Shown: piece by piece, positions 38,536 to 53,500 of the stretch
How positions within the stretch are numbered: the first letter of the stretch is position 1
How the letters are laid out: every line of letters begins with the position of its first letter
Program-made: the position numbers and the translations under genes
The notes under the pieces: generated by a model
What the model was told of the DNA's origin: nothing
The model's database searches: none
Seen by the model: the letters and a program-made list of their open reading frames with translations, nothing else
Origin: Vitis vinifera
Lineage: Eukaryota > Streptophyta > Magnoliopsida > Vitales > Vitaceae
Length of the DNA: 64,000 nucleotides
Assembly (NCBI RefSeq): GCF_030704535.1
Contig: NC_081822.1
Location: forward strand, 11,339,001 to 11,403,000
Direction of reading: 5' to 3'

Positions 38536-41500
38536 TCATGCATCCTCGTCAGTGAGTAATGCAAATGAAAATGGATAGAACTTGTAACCGTCTCCCTCAT
38601 AGAACTTGTTCTGGAACTCCACCCAATGAAGCCTTAGGGCATGCAGGAATGCACTTAAGGTTTCCATTACTAGCAGCACCCCCACAGTTGCAAAAATGAA
38701 CACAATTATGCCAATGGTAAGGATAACAACATTGTTGAACCTGCAATCATGCACAATATATTCATTATTTCACTTTTTTGAGATTGTTAATTTCTAATAC
38801 ATCTAAAATGTGGGGAAAAAAAAAAAAAAGGTTTTTCTTACCCCCAGGCAAGAAGCAGAACCTTCTCATAGAATACACTAGACAACTCTGAATGGGCGAG
38901 GCTGAACAAAAAACCAGATCACTGACATCAACTAATGGAAATATAATAGAGTATCATGTGCTAAAGGGGCTTATTGCAAGAAAAGAAATTGCATAGCTAA
39001 AAGCATTGGTTCAGATAACAACCATCAAAACTACTTCCCACTTTTGTCATGCGTCTTCTACACATCCTTTCAATTTAGTAAACCAGATGCCAATAATATC
39101 ATCCTTCAAAAAATTTCATTCTGCTGGCTTGGAAGATTTGTAAGGTCCCCAAGCAGGTGAACTTTCCAAATCCTTCGTGTCAGAGTAGAGGAAACTTCCA
39201 AAGTTTTTGTTTCTTTTGTGTTTCTGACTTTCTGTTGGGTGGCTTAGTTAACTTAAAAAGTGGAGGGCTCTGCTCTTGGAACTGCCCCACCATTTCAACA
39301 GTGCTCTTGTATAAATGTTAGTTATTGTTAATACTGTATAGGATATTGAATACCGAATTTTTCTCGGTTTTGGGTCTTCCTTGGATCCAACCAATCTTCA
39401 GCTAGGATACTGTCAGGGTCTGGTGTTCACTTGGGGTTTGTATAGTAAACTAAAGAATTTAGCCCCTTAAAGTTGAATGAATGCTATAATTAATCCATTA
39501 TTTGTTCTTTTTGTTATGTTGGCTACCAACTTCGGACTTGTCCAATTTTTTCTTCCATTTTCTTGTTCCTTTTGTGATGGTTTCATGTGATTTTCTTGTG
39601 TATCATGGAGGGTATGGTACCTCTATTTTTTAGGTATTGGGTCGATAAAAGCCAAATCCTATGATTTCATGTGGTTGAGGTGGAGTGAGAGACGGGTTCG
39701 TAGGTTGGGAAAGGCTTTTCAATTATCCATATTTTTACTACTTGCATTTCCATGTTTTATAGCTGTTAAATTTTGAGTATACTCAAGGCCAGACAGGTTT
39801 GTCATTGCCTTCAACACGCAAATAATACAAACGCAACTAATTTATGTGGTCTTTGGATACACTTCCTATTTTCTATTTTTAAATACAAAAAAATATAGTA
39901 TGAAATTTTATTCAAATATTAAAAATAATAGTTTTTAATAACTAAAAATATATATTAGTATCAAAGAATTTTTACTATCTGAAATTTTATAAATTTTGAT
40001 AGCATTTTTTTAATAACATAAAGTAAGTACCTACTGTATGTGTAAGAGTTCTTACATTTTGTATAGAAGTTATTACTATTTTCTATTTTTAGAAACAACA
40101 TATAAAAAGTGTATCCAAACCACCTTAATAATTTTATAAAAATGGATTGGTTCCTTAGCAGTTTTCTTCTAATTTCAGCAGCTTTAAAGCTATGCATATT
40201 TGACCCAAACTAAACCCAACCCTTTGCTAACCATTAGCATGATCACTCAACAAGTGGAGTGCTTTACTCACAATTGTTGAACTTCTACTGAAAAAGGTGT
40301 GAATGCTTTGGCCCTGCTTGCTCTCTTAGATTGCAGCGGTTGTTCCCAAAGATAGTAGAGTTGCTTTTTGGTTTGGCATGGAGAAGCTATGAGTAAGTGG
40401 GTGCAAAAGGGTGGTATCGAGGTTATGAGTGCTCCAACCAATTATTGGAAGATTTCTTCCTAAAACCCTTTTAACATTGGTCTAGGATTCATTAGGGGTT
40501 TGACATAGTGGTTTTTAGTTTTCTGGATAGTTTGGGTCAATGCTAGGGTGTGCAGCCCTTCTGTTTTTACTCTCATCTTCTATTTTCTTTCTCGCCTTTT
40601 ACATTCTTTCTGTGTAGTAGATGCGCCCTTTTTTTTGTTGAGTTTTCTTAATTTAAATCTATTTTATTTTCCTATCAAAAGAAAAAAAAAAATTGTTTTT
40701 GAACTTTGATGTCACTTGGTACTTTCTAACAAGACGTTTCTATATTCCTACTTCTTTACTTCACATAATTCCTTAAAATCCAGCCCACTATGAAATATTA
40801 AATAAGTGTGTAACCATCATATTATAAATGACTAAAATATAATTGTCAAAGATTTTAAATCTTCAGGGGTACATATGATTCAAAAAAAAAAAAAAATGTG
40901 ATGCAATTCAATCCAAACTATTCTATAGACATAACTTTGGCTTTCTACCATGCATTTTAGCAGTGCACATTTTAGCTCAGCATGCCATATGAAATAACTT
41001 CAGGTTGTTCCTGCCTACCTGAGGGCCCATAAACGTAAGTATGAAGCTGTATTAGAGACTGCTCCAAGGACAAACTCTATGGTATGAATAAGTTGGTGTA
41101 CAAAAACTTCACTAAACTCAAACTCCACATGCCCAAGAGAATCATGATGTCGCTCCAATTCAGGAGAGTCATCAATACTGTGAAGCAGTGTGTAGGATCG
41201 ACCTTGGTGCCTCTTAAGAACAAATAAGATAAGGAAATGGAAAATGAAAAATTAAGAGAGATCAAAGAACAATTTCAACCAAAAAAATAAAATAAAATAT
41301 AGCCTCTTAGAACAAATAAGAGAAAGAAATGGTAAATTAAAAATTGAAAAGGATTAAAGAAAATGAGCACCTTGAAAACAAACAATTTTAATCAGGAAGA
41401 GAGAAAAAAAAGAGCATACTTCCTGGTGTTGCTTCTTCAAAAGAAAAGGCTTGGGGAACAGCATCCAAGGTATGGAAACAAGGGCCAGTAGGAGCAATAC

Positions 41501-44500
41501 AAGCTGGTCAAAGAACATGGAAAATGCTAGGAATCAAGGTTAAGATTTAGTAATGAATGAAAGTTCATTTTTATGCTACAAGAAAAATCAAACCTGTAGC
41601 ATTTTCTGGCCAACAAAAAGCTGATTCTCGCCTAGGTCATCAGTAGGACTCAGGAACATATATATCATTACATGGTATAGATCAGCTTGTGAACCCATGC
41701 ACCATTTCACAATTATGAGGAGAGAAAGGTACCCAAAAAGGCTGTTTAAAAATATCATCTGGGGAACAAATTGGTACCTGAAGAAATGCAAATTAATGCT
41801 GATTGTGCATCCTTAATAGTCAACACAATAATATAATCTAAAGAACTCAAGCACAAACACACATTTAGAACGAAAAAAATTAAAAACCTGTTCATGCAAC
41901 TGAGACAATAAGTGTGGGAGATATATCGTAAGAATCAGTCAAATGTTTGTCAACCATTCTACAATTATAAAAGGTGCTCTATGGTGAATGCTTGCAAGAA
42001 TTCAGTTGACCCATAGAGCTCACCAAATATTTAGGTTATTTCCAAAGAATGTCGCATTGAAATAGCCTAATATGATTCCAAGATTCATCTGGGCTACTCC
42101 AAGTAGGATTGACATCTTCATCTTTAACGAGTTAAGAAATGGCAACTCACTGCGAGAACCATGCCACTTAGGATCCACACCAAATGGATAAGTGGGGCGC
42201 ACCCTAATCAAGCCCACTATAGAAGCACCCCTGGAACAGAAAAAAAGTGAGTGTAAGTAATACAAATAGTTGGGAGGAAAAAAGGTGGCATAACAATTTT
42301 CTTAAGTGCTTGTTTGACCTGCAGGAAGGGTCGGGACATTCATAGGCAGAGGGCCCAAATAGTTCAAAAGGGACAGAAAAGAATTCATTATATATCAATC
42401 CTGTGTATATTGAGAACAGTGCCATCATCATAATCACATAACGCCCACCAAAAGTCATCTCCATGATGTCTCCTAGTTTCTGCAGTCAACAAAAATCAAG
42501 TAAGCTGAACTAATAGATCAACCATCAAACTGAAAATTGGTTAAGAAGTAAAGCTAAGACTCAAAATGTACAAGGAAATGATAAATCAAACATATTTGGC
42601 AACTCAAAAATATGAAATTTCATCCGACAGCAACACCTTACACAAAATGATGTCCAAAATATGTTGTAGACTGATCAATAGAGGAGAAATTCGGTGGCTT
42701 ATCAATATGTGTGCTTTCATCATGCATCAAAAAAGTAGTTCTTAGATCAAATGTTGCAATCCAACCATTGAGGCTAGTTTTATGATTTATTAATTGCTCC
42801 CACTTTACCCAGGGCAGCATATAGAACAATAGGGTATCAGTTCTTTTCTCAGAGCCTCAATCCAAACCTTTGCCCTTGTTAATCAGGTGAGCCACAACCA
42901 GCTTGAGTTAATACAAATTAGCCCCTTAAAAAAGAGTACACTGGGAACAAAACCTTTACCTATGCTAGACGGATTCTTTGATGGCAATAAAACAATGGAT
43001 TATCTCTCCATTGATGAACGTGCTGCAATAATGCAGCTGGACTAAGAAACAAGTGTGACACACGATGATACTAGAGAAATGAATTCACCATCCTCCTTTG
43101 AACAGTGATGCTAAGACAGTTGTACATTGATCAGACTTACCCTGAATAGATAGGAGTGAAAAAAATCCCAATTGCATGCATACTACATCCCCTCACAAAG
43201 AAACTAGATTCTATACAATCACTACCTCATTAATGAAAATGTAAAAGATAAAGAAATGGTAAATGATCCCTTCATTGATGAACTTGTGACTGCTTAAGCT
43301 AAACTACTTCTACTCCTAATAATGAATAACAGTTGTCGTGATTGGTAATCAAAAGATAGAGTAGATAAGAACCTAAAGATAATTTGTATGTTAGAGGTGG
43401 CTCTCTCACTCTACTATCAACCACAAAACTTCACTCCTATTATGAGATTTCATATCAGATGAAAATCCCAAAAATGATGAAACTACCATCTTCTTCCCTT
43501 AAAATTCTATTGTTGTTATATATCTCCAACTCTACATGACCCAATCACTTCTATCATTTACATGGATTAAAACTAATTCCTTGCATCTTTGCAACAACAG
43601 TCATCTTTAAAATACACCTTTTTGTGCAACTTGGCCCATTTTTCATAAACTAACAATGTGACATATCCCAGTGTTCTACGATAGCCTCAAAGTGTAAAAA
43701 TGATGAGTTTCATCTTTGGTAAAATCCCTTTTCTTGCATACTTTCCTTTTCCATTTGGTCTTTGAGAGTCAAACATCAATCAAGACACATGGTTGAACTT
43801 GGGATTTGCCAAACTTCCCAAGGGGGTCCAAAAATTGTCCTTCATTGCCTACATAGATCAAGCCTCTAGTAAAAAAATTTGATATTTTCCAGGCCCCAAG
43901 AGCTTGAGTGCTCAGGTCAATCAAGCCACCTTATGCCCTTTTTTAAAAAAAATAAAAGGTTGGTGGCCTTGTACTCCTTAAATTGGGTGAATATAAGACT
44001 CGACCAAACTTCGTACCGGGGATTCAAGGCCCTAAGAAAATGAGTTTTGTGAAAAAGAATGATTGATTTATTCAGACTTAATTCAAGGTACAGGTCTAGG
44101 CTCATATATATACAGTTGTTGCTTCAAAACGAAAAAAGAAACTACTTTATAAATCCCTACAAATCAGGGATTGATATCAATATAGTTGACTATACATGGG
44201 AATGATTGATTTATTCAGACTTAATTCAAGGTACAGGTCTAGGCTCATATATATACAGTTGTTGCTTCAAAACGAAAAAAGAAACTACTTTATAAATCCC
44301 TACAAATCAGGGATTGATATCAATATAGTTGACTATACATGGGATTCTATATTTACATAGTTTCCTTAACAAAAAAAATCCTATAATCGTGTGACTTTCT
44401 AACACTCCCCCTCAAGCTAGTGAATAGATGTTTTCTATTCCCAACTTGCTTGCGATTGCTTGGAATACGATACTTGCTAGCCCCTTCGTTAAAATATCTA

Positions 44501-47500
44501 CTAGTTGACCCCTTATAGGCACGTAAGGTGTGAAGATCAATCCACTATCTAGTTTTTCTTTGATAAAGTGTCTATTAACCTCAGTATGCTTCGTCTGATC
44601 ATGTTGCACTGGATTATGAGCGATGTTAATAGCTGATTTGTCATCACAGTAAAGCCTCACTGATCCGTCCGATCTAACCTTCAAATTATCAAGAATAATC
44701 TTCAGTCATAACAACTCACATACACCATGTGTCATTGCTTTGAATTCAGACTCAACACTAGACCTTGCAACCACAGTTTGATTCTTGCTCCCCTAAGTGA
44801 CCAGGTTTCCACCAACGAAAGTGCAATATCCCAATGTTGACCTCTTATTTACCACCAAGCCTGCATAGTCTACATCCATGTAGGCTGTAAAGGTTAGTTC
44901 AATTCCTTTTTTGAAGAGAATACCCTTTCCTGGAGAAGACTTTAGATGATGAAGGATCCTATGAATGGTTTGTAGATGAGTCTCCTTCGGGCTATGCATG
45001 AATTGGCTTACGACTCCCACTGCGTAAGCAATATCCGACCTTGTATAGGAGAGATAAATGAGTCTTCCAACAAGCCTCTAGTGCATCCTCTTGTCCATGG
45101 CCACGTCTTCACTTGCTTCTGCAATTCGGCGATTTTGTTCAATAGGTGTTTTAGCAAGTTTACAAGTGAGTTTCTCTATCTCTTTCAACAAATCCAACAC
45201 GTATGTTTGTTAGGAGATAAATATTCCTCACGAGAAAGTACTTAAGTTTGCTAAGGTCTTTGATCTCAAATTCCTTTGTCAACTGACATCTTAGAGCTTT
45301 TCTTTCCTTTAAATCATTCTCAGTCACAATTATGTCATCCACATAGACTAACAAAGTCGTGACTCCCCTGACTTCAAGTGTTTAATAAAGAAAGTGTAAT
45401 CACCTTGACTTTGCTAGTACCCCATTGTCGTCATAACTTTAGTGAATCTACTAAACCAAGCCCTTAGGGATTGTTTAAGTCCATAAAGGGCCTTCTTTAA
45501 TGAACACACCCTTTTTCCTCTTAACTCGCCTCCAAAACCAAGTGGGATTTCCATGTAAATTTCCTCTTCAATATCACCATGTAAGAATGCATTTTTCACA
45601 TCATATTGTTGCAACTCCCAATCATAATTAGCAACTAGAGACAAGAGAATCCTCACTGTATTCATTTTTTCTACCGGTGCAAAGGTCTCTTGATAATCCA
45701 CCTCATATGTTTGAGTGTAAGTTTTTTCAACTAACCGAATCTTATACCTCTAAAATGATCCATCTGTCTCTTCACCGTAAAGATCCACTTACATCCCATA
45801 GGGCTCTTTCCTTGAGGCAGGTCAACCAGTTCCCAAGTTTTTTTTTTCTCAAGTGCCTCCATTTCCACTTGCATAGCTTGTCTTCATTCCTCATTGTTTA
45901 AAGCTTCAGATAGAGTGTTAGACATGTATATAGTGCTTAGGCTCATGAGGAAGCTTTTATGAGAAGGTGACAAGTTCTTGTATGACACGAAATGTGACAA
46001 TGGGTAGAGTGGATGCTTGGTGCATTCTCTAGTACCTTTCCTAATGGCAATGGGCAGATCATGGTCAAGACTCTCAAGAGGTGCAAGTGAATTTTCAAAA
46101 GTAGGGTTAGAAATGGGTGTTACCTCTTTTTTTTGGGGTTGATTCGAATTCTTGGGCTTGCAAGAGGTCAGGAATGTGTGCCTTCTTCCTTGAATACACT
46201 TGCAAAGGTCGTGTGAGACCAGAGATATCATTTACCTTAGTTGAAGACTCTGAGTTTTGACTCGGAGGTTGAGACTCAAGTTCTTGGATCAGGACAGAAT
46301 GTGGATTTGGAGACTCAAACTCTTGACTTGGATCCAACTGAGACTCCAGTTGAGTAGGCCAATTTTGTTGTGGAGTGCTTACATAGGAAGGTTCATGAAT
46401 GATTCCCTCTTTTTGAAAGTAAGGGAATTAGACCTAGTTAAAGTAATCACGAGCATTATCAAACTTGAATCTTTTTATTGCCACACCAAACTAATTTTTG
46501 GCCATGCTATGAAAAATTGGGAACACAGTATTGACATCAGATTTTTGTTTTATTAAATAGAGCCAAGAAACACAAATGCAATCATCAAGGAAACAAACCA
46601 ACGAACACCAGAAACATTGGAAACAGTAGAGGGACCCCAGATATCACTATGAATCAACGAAAAAGGAATAAATGTTCTATTATTACTAATGAGGAAAGGT
46701 ACACGACGGTGTTTAGCAAATTCACAAATATCACAATGAAGACTTTCCACATCAATTCCTTTGAACAATAACGGAAACAAAATTTTCAGAACACTAAAAG
46801 ACGGATGACCTAAACAATGATGATGTAGCCAAATTTTGGCTTTATTGGAAACGGTTTAAAAAATAAACGACCCAGGTAAATTGTTCTCAATCCTACTTGG
46901 ATTGCTTGATGCTTCAAGGTAGTACAACCCATCCTTTTCTCTATCACGTCACATCATCCTCCCCAAGTCCTAGTCCTGAAAAACACAGAGTAAGGTGAAA
47001 AATGACACTACAATTCATGTTCTGTATAAGTTTACGAATTGAAACAAGATTGGTAGACAATTTAGGAACATGTAAAACATTTTTCAAGGCTAGGAAAGGA
47101 TGTATTTTAATTTCACCTTGATCGACAACAGTGGTCAATGACCCATCAGCCGTTGTAATCTTTATATTACTAGGGCATGGACTGTAGATACTAAATTTGA
47201 GGGAAGAATTTGTCATGTGGTTTGTTGCTCCTGAGTCAATGACCCAAGAGTTTGGAAAATTAATATTCGAAGCACTTAAGACATGAGAGATAAGAGACTT
47301 ACCTGCGAGTGCCAATGAGCAAGCACCCAAGGGTTTTGCCAGAGTTCCCAGCAAGCTTCTCAGTTTCTCAATCTCTTCTTTGTTGAACTCTCTAGTGTCT
47401 TGGGAACTTTCATCACTTGGTTGAGTAGCAAAAAGATGAGTATACTCCTGATTACCTTGTTGTCCACCTTTACTCTTTCGGTTCTTCCCAAAATTAGGCG

Positions 47501-50500
47501 ATTTTCCATGTAATTTCAAACAACGATCCTTTCCATGGCCTGGTTTTTTATAGCAATTGCACCAGTTATTTGGACAAATCTGCCCTGCCATTCCCATAGT
47601 TGGAAACCTGATTTGTCCACCAATGGAAAGCATTGTCGGATTCCTGTTTGAGACCATAGCCAAGCCATCTGCTGCTTAGGATTCAATCATCACCCTTTGC
47701 CTTCCTTTTTCTGCTCGAATCATAGAGATGGTCTCATTCAATGATGGTAACTCATCCCTGCCTAAGACTTGGCTTCGTTTCTAATCATATTCCACATTGA
47801 GGCCAACAAGAAACTCAAAGATTCTCTCTTTCTCCACAAATCTCTTGAGTAAGGTTGCATCCTCATTACACATCATCTTGAGGCATTGATAATCATCCAA
47901 TTTTTTACATAGACTTTTCAAAATATTGGCATATTCAATGACAAAACGATCACCTTGTCTTGTATAAGAAATTCTCATCTTAATCTCAAAAATCTGAGTC
48001 ACGTCATGTACCTTAGAATAAGTCTCGTTTACAGCATCCTAAATCTCTTTCGCCATAGTAAAAAATATACACGTACTGTTGATTTATGGAACCATGGAAT
48101 TCCACAACCATGACATTATCATTGAATCCTCCTCATCCCAGACGTGAAACTTCAAGTGGCTCAAATTAGGTCAAATGGCTCAATTTTCTTTTTCCTTTCA
48201 AGAAAGTTCACACCAATTGTGACCACTGCAAATAGTTCTTCCCGCTCAACCTGTATGCCACTTGAATGTTCGGAAGCTCACCTAGTACGTGAGTCACAAG
48301 TGTTTCAAATGCAGGGACAGTCGATGTGTTGGTTGCTTCAGACACCTCAGACATGACGAATAATTCTTCAAGAAATGACAAAAGATGAGAAAAAAAAAAT
48401 ACGACAAAAAAATATCACCAGATAAAAACGTGGACCTGGAAATTCCGAACATAGGGAATATGATAGAAGAAAAAAGAGATTTCTAAGAAAAAATTTCAAG
48501 AGACCCAATCAGCAATAAGGGAATGAAAACAAAATCAATCAGCAGAAAACAGGAAAACCAACAACAGCCAAGAATATCAAATCACAAAAAAAGCAACACC
48601 GAACCAGTAGTAAAGACACAAAAGAATTGTTGGAACAAAAAGAAATTTCAAACCAGAAGGCGATGAAAAAACCTCAGTAAGCCTAGGGCTATGATACCAT
48701 GTTAAAAAAAAAAATTATTGATTCATTCAGAATTAATTCAAGGTACAGGTCTAGGCTCATACCTATACAACTGCTACTACAAAACGAAAAAAGAAACTAC
48801 CCTATAAATCCCTACAAATCAGGGACTGATATAAATACAATTGACTATACATGGGATTCTATATTTATATAGTTTCCTTTACAAAAAAAAATCCTATAGT
48901 CGTGTGACTTTCTAACAAGTTTAAATCAAATGACAACTTTGAGGGTTTATAAATATGCCCCTCTTTGGCGAAGTCCACAAGTGAAAATACACATGTATAG
49001 AAATGAAATGAAGTAAGCTTTGTCGAAGAACAAGAAAGACCACCAAATTATCCTAGTACAATACATAATTACTTAAGATGTAAAGTGACCCTGCAATTAA
49101 CTAAGAAAGAGTCTAGAACATATGAAAAAATGCCCACAAGGGAAATTCTGATGATAGTACAAATGGTAAATAAAAAAAGCCAAAATAAGACAAAAATTGG
49201 AGATAAAAATCCAAGGTGATGAGAGACAATGATCAAAGGGTGAGAAACAAAGATAATGCCAAGGGTAGGATCAAAATGACTGTAAGCCATGGAAACGAAA
49301 TGAAATCAAAGACTCGACAAACTAGAACTACCAATGGTGTGGTCGAGATGGTCAAAATCCATGGGAATGATAATGAAGTTGAGTACAAGACCATCAAAGC
49401 TAACTAGAATGCAGTTAAGATGATCGGAATCCATGGGAAAGATAATGAAATCAAGGTTGAGATAACCAAAACCTACCCCAAGGATATGATCCTAATGACT
49501 AAAATCCTAAAACTAAGAGAAAATCTAGAGTGCAGTCCCAATGATTAAAATCGCCTTAAACTAAATTAGGAATGTAGGCTCAATGACCAAAATCTCTTGA
49601 AAATTAAACTAAGGATGTTGTTTCAATAACTGAAATATCCATATAATCAAATAAATAGGCAACAAACAAGCAAGAAAAATTATAAAGAATCTAGATTGCA
49701 TTCATCTCTTTATGTAGGACATGCCTACAAGATGTTCATGTTGTGTCGATGTTCAACAATCATTTCATGCACTATGAAGTGTTCATGGTAGTTTGTATCT
49801 CATGCAAAAAGGAATATTGAAAATAAAATATCTAGGAAATGACTAAACTAGAAATCCAAAGATACAGTGGAGAAAATTGGTTTTCATTGATGATTAATAA
49901 TTGAGTTACATTGGAGTATATACAAAGTTGGGAGTAAATATTCTAGGAAATTATAATCTGTCTAGGCATAATTCTAGGGTCAATGACAGCCTATATATTT
50001 ATAAGAATCACTACCATTTAAGATAGAATACATACAAGGAAAGATAGAAAATCATAGAGAATGAGATCTCCCTAAGAATAAGGAGATTTCCTACGGTAGA
50101 ATTTCAACACCCCCCCTTAAGCGGATGCAAAAATATTTTGCATGCCAAGCTTGTCAAAAAATTGATGAAATATTGAGTTTAATAGACCTTTAGTGAGAAA
50201 GTCGGCCAACTACTTAGTTGAAGGAACATAAGGAGTGCAAATTTGCTCACTGTCCATTTTTTCTTTGATGAAATGTTGGTCGATTTCTAGGTGTTTAGTT
50301 TTATCATGATGTACTAGATTATAAGCTATATTTATGGTGACTTTGTTGTCACAATAGACCATCATAGGCACTTGAGTCTTGACTTTAAAATCTGTAAATA
50401 CTATCTTCCAAAGTAACTCACAAATCCCTAGGGCCATGACCCTGAATTCAGCCTCTTCACTAGACCTAGCCACCATGGATTGCTTCTTACTCCTCATCGT

Positions 50501-53500
50501 GATAAGATTACCTCCAAGTAGAGTGCAATACCCTAAAACAGATTTCTTATCGGTTAGGGATCCCGCTCAGTCCTTAGTGCAAGCCTCTAACCAAAGATTT
50601 CCATTAAATAGGTACAAAATTCCCTTACTTATAGAAGACTTTAGATACCTGAGAATTCTATACGCAGCTTTCAAGTGAGATTTTAGTGGAGAATGCATGA
50701 ATTAACTCACAACACTAACCACATATGCAATATCAAGTCTAGTGTGTAAGAGATAAATGAGCTTTCCCAACATCCTTTGATAGCTTCCTCTGTCAACAGG
50801 AGGTTCCTCCTTTACATCCCCAAGTTAATCGATGTTTTTATTGACTTAAACCCCAATAATCTTGTTTCTTTGAGTAAATCCAACACATTTTTGTTGGGAT
50901 ATAAAAATACCTTGTTTTGATTTTGCTACCTCAATTCCTAGGAAGTATCTAAGACTTCCTAGATATTTAATTTCAAATTCAACTTCCAAATAAGACTTCA
51001 ATTTTCCAATCTCAATTAAATTATTTTGAGTAACCACAATATGATCTACATACACAATTAAGGCAAATACATTTTCATGAGTAGAATGTTTAATAAATAA
51101 AATGGGGTCACTTTGGCTTGTTTGTAGCCCCTTTTTACAATGAACTTTGTAAACTTTCCAAACCAAGCCCTTGGGGATTGTTTAAGCCCATATAGTTATT
51201 TCCTCAACCTGTACACTTTGAAAGAAAATTAATAGGAAAAAAAAACTATCGGAGTTAGAATTTTCTAGAAAACAATCACTGTGGTGAATAACTGTTAAAA
51301 TCTATTTTTTATCAAGTTAGATTGAAAATATAAATTCTCATCTCCATTGATTTTTAATTTAGCTTTAAGTTAAAATCCAATTTTTCTTCAAATTAAGTGA
51401 TTGAATCCAAAATACCAATTTGAACCATATATTCAATTCATCTTAAATCATCTTTCATTGATTCATACAATGCAACTATTCAATCTCACTAAATCTAGTT
51501 TTGAAAATTTAATAAATCTACTTAGTTTGCATTGTAGTAGTGATTTAAGATAATTTGAAGATAAAAATGTCCAAAATTCAATTAATCAATCAATTGGATC
51601 AAATTACCTTGACAAATTAAGCTTTGTTTCTCTAATTCACCATAGATCTTGCTTTTAGATCCTTCTTCCTTCGAGAAAAATGAGATTCAACCACGCATAC
51701 TTGGAGATTTGATCTTACAAGACATGTTTGGCTAGTGAGAAAATAAGGGAAAATGAAAGAAAATAGAGAATTCTATTGAGAGAGAAAAAAAAAATCTTTA
51801 GAAAATTCTAAAATCAAAAGTGTCAAAAGTCTTCAAAATAAGTCCTTAATAAAAGTTTCAAACTCCTATTTATAGGCCAAATTCAAGTGGACACTTGACA
51901 TCATCTCATTGGCCTTCTGGAATCTTATTGGCCCTGTTTCATTACTTGCACAAATCTAAGCATTTTGTCCATCACCAACATCATCTTCATTATCTTCTCA
52001 TGAGCTCATTATCCTTTATGCACATTTTGGCATCAAATGCACCTTAAAATCACTTGCAAAACTCAAAAGAATTGATAGTAGCACTGTAAGAGTGCAAGTA
52101 TGTTAATTGAGTGTTTAAGACATAATTACTACTCAAAATATATTAAACTCATGAGAATTATTATCTAGAATATGTTCTTTTTAAGTAGTAATCAAATACA
52201 GACAAGGAAAGATACAAAATCATAGAGAATGAGATATCTCTAAGATTAGGGAGATTTCATTTGGTAGAATTTCAACAAATACACTAGGATGGAAGATCAT
52301 TGTACATCACTAAACTTTAAGTTACATTATATGGCTCAAATTGTTCAAAAACTGTGTGACTATTATACACACAAATTTCCACTGTTCCCACAAATTTAAA
52401 CAAGAAAAAAAATAGTCACAAAATTTAAATTTATTAAGTTATTAAAAAAAATAAGAAGTGCATACAAATCCGCTATGATGAATCCTAGATTTGCTTGCCT
52501 TTAATTTCTATCCCAAAAAAGAAAAGTATCTCTTTTTGGGTGTGATCAACGTACTAGAGTAATTTTGTTCTCAATTTTGTTGATGGCAAAAGAAAAACAT
52601 GTATGTTGTGTTTTAATATTTTTCCACGAGTGTGTAAGATGGAGGTTTCTTTGATTCTCTCTCATAGGGGTGTAAACAACTTGAATCTTTGAAGGTGGGA
52701 GAGTGACACAAGTGTTGTGCTTGTTATTCTCTCATAAACTTGGAGCATGGAACTTGCAAACTTTTGGAGCTTTGGGAAAATTTTTAAGGCACCCTTAGCT
52801 TGCTTCTTTGAAGGTTCTCGCACTGAAGAGAGCCACATTCATTTAGAGGTGTAAGAAATATTCAATTTGGCATCCTGAATGTTTAATGTACATGATTTAA
52901 GGAATTTGATTCCCTAATTTTGGCGATTTCCTCCTTAATTGATGAAGTCTTCTAATAAAAGAATATACATTTTTATTCTTTTGTGAATTTAATTTGATTT
53001 CATTTTTATTTGTATTTATTTTATTTTATTTATTTATTTTTGCAAGACTTAATTTTATATTGTTACAAAACTTTGTCACATGTCACTAGCTTGACACATG
53101 ATGTTTGATGACCTTATTTCCATGTGTACACTGCAAAATTCTACAATTTATAAACTCTAATTTGCTAATTTTGTTGGGATAGAGCCCTTAAAATCAAGAC
53201 ATGATGTAACAAAGTTAAACTTGAGTTTCCACTTATCTATCCATTATATGCATTGATATTGATTTGAGCATTCATGCCTATATCACTTATATTGTACATG
53301 ACTTAGGTGCATTAGGAATTGTATAGAAGATACAAGTCATGGATTTCTTGTAAGATGATAAGTAGCTCACAGTTGGTTCATGGATTTGTGCACTACAACA
53401 AAAACTGTAGTACACTACCTCCTAATTGGAGAGATAAATTGTTTTGGCTATCGGAATGAGTTTCTCATGGTGAGTGCACTAATATGTATGGTTACACATT

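Larger units (their letters stand above)
44048..48917 (-). mobile_element. Ty1/copia retrotransposon, full length with target duplication
   Basis: Both LTRs are present (5' LTR 48917-48700, 3' LTR 44404-44048 on the minus strand), starting TGTTAGAAAGTC, and the element is flanked by the 5-bp target duplication agttt (44043-44047 and 48918-48922). A primer-binding site tggtatcatagccc follows the 5' LTR and a polypurine tract (gcttgagggggag) precedes the 3' LTR. Gene order is gag, protease, integrase, reverse transcriptase, RNase H, the copia order. The LTRs differ by many substitutions and a 143-bp duplication, and the coding region has frameshifts, so it is an old, inactive copy. Confidence 0.92.

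Noticed and set aside
42638..42829. Minus-strand frame between VHA-a exons
   Set aside because: It does not match VHA-a and would break the established splice pattern. It is intron sequence.
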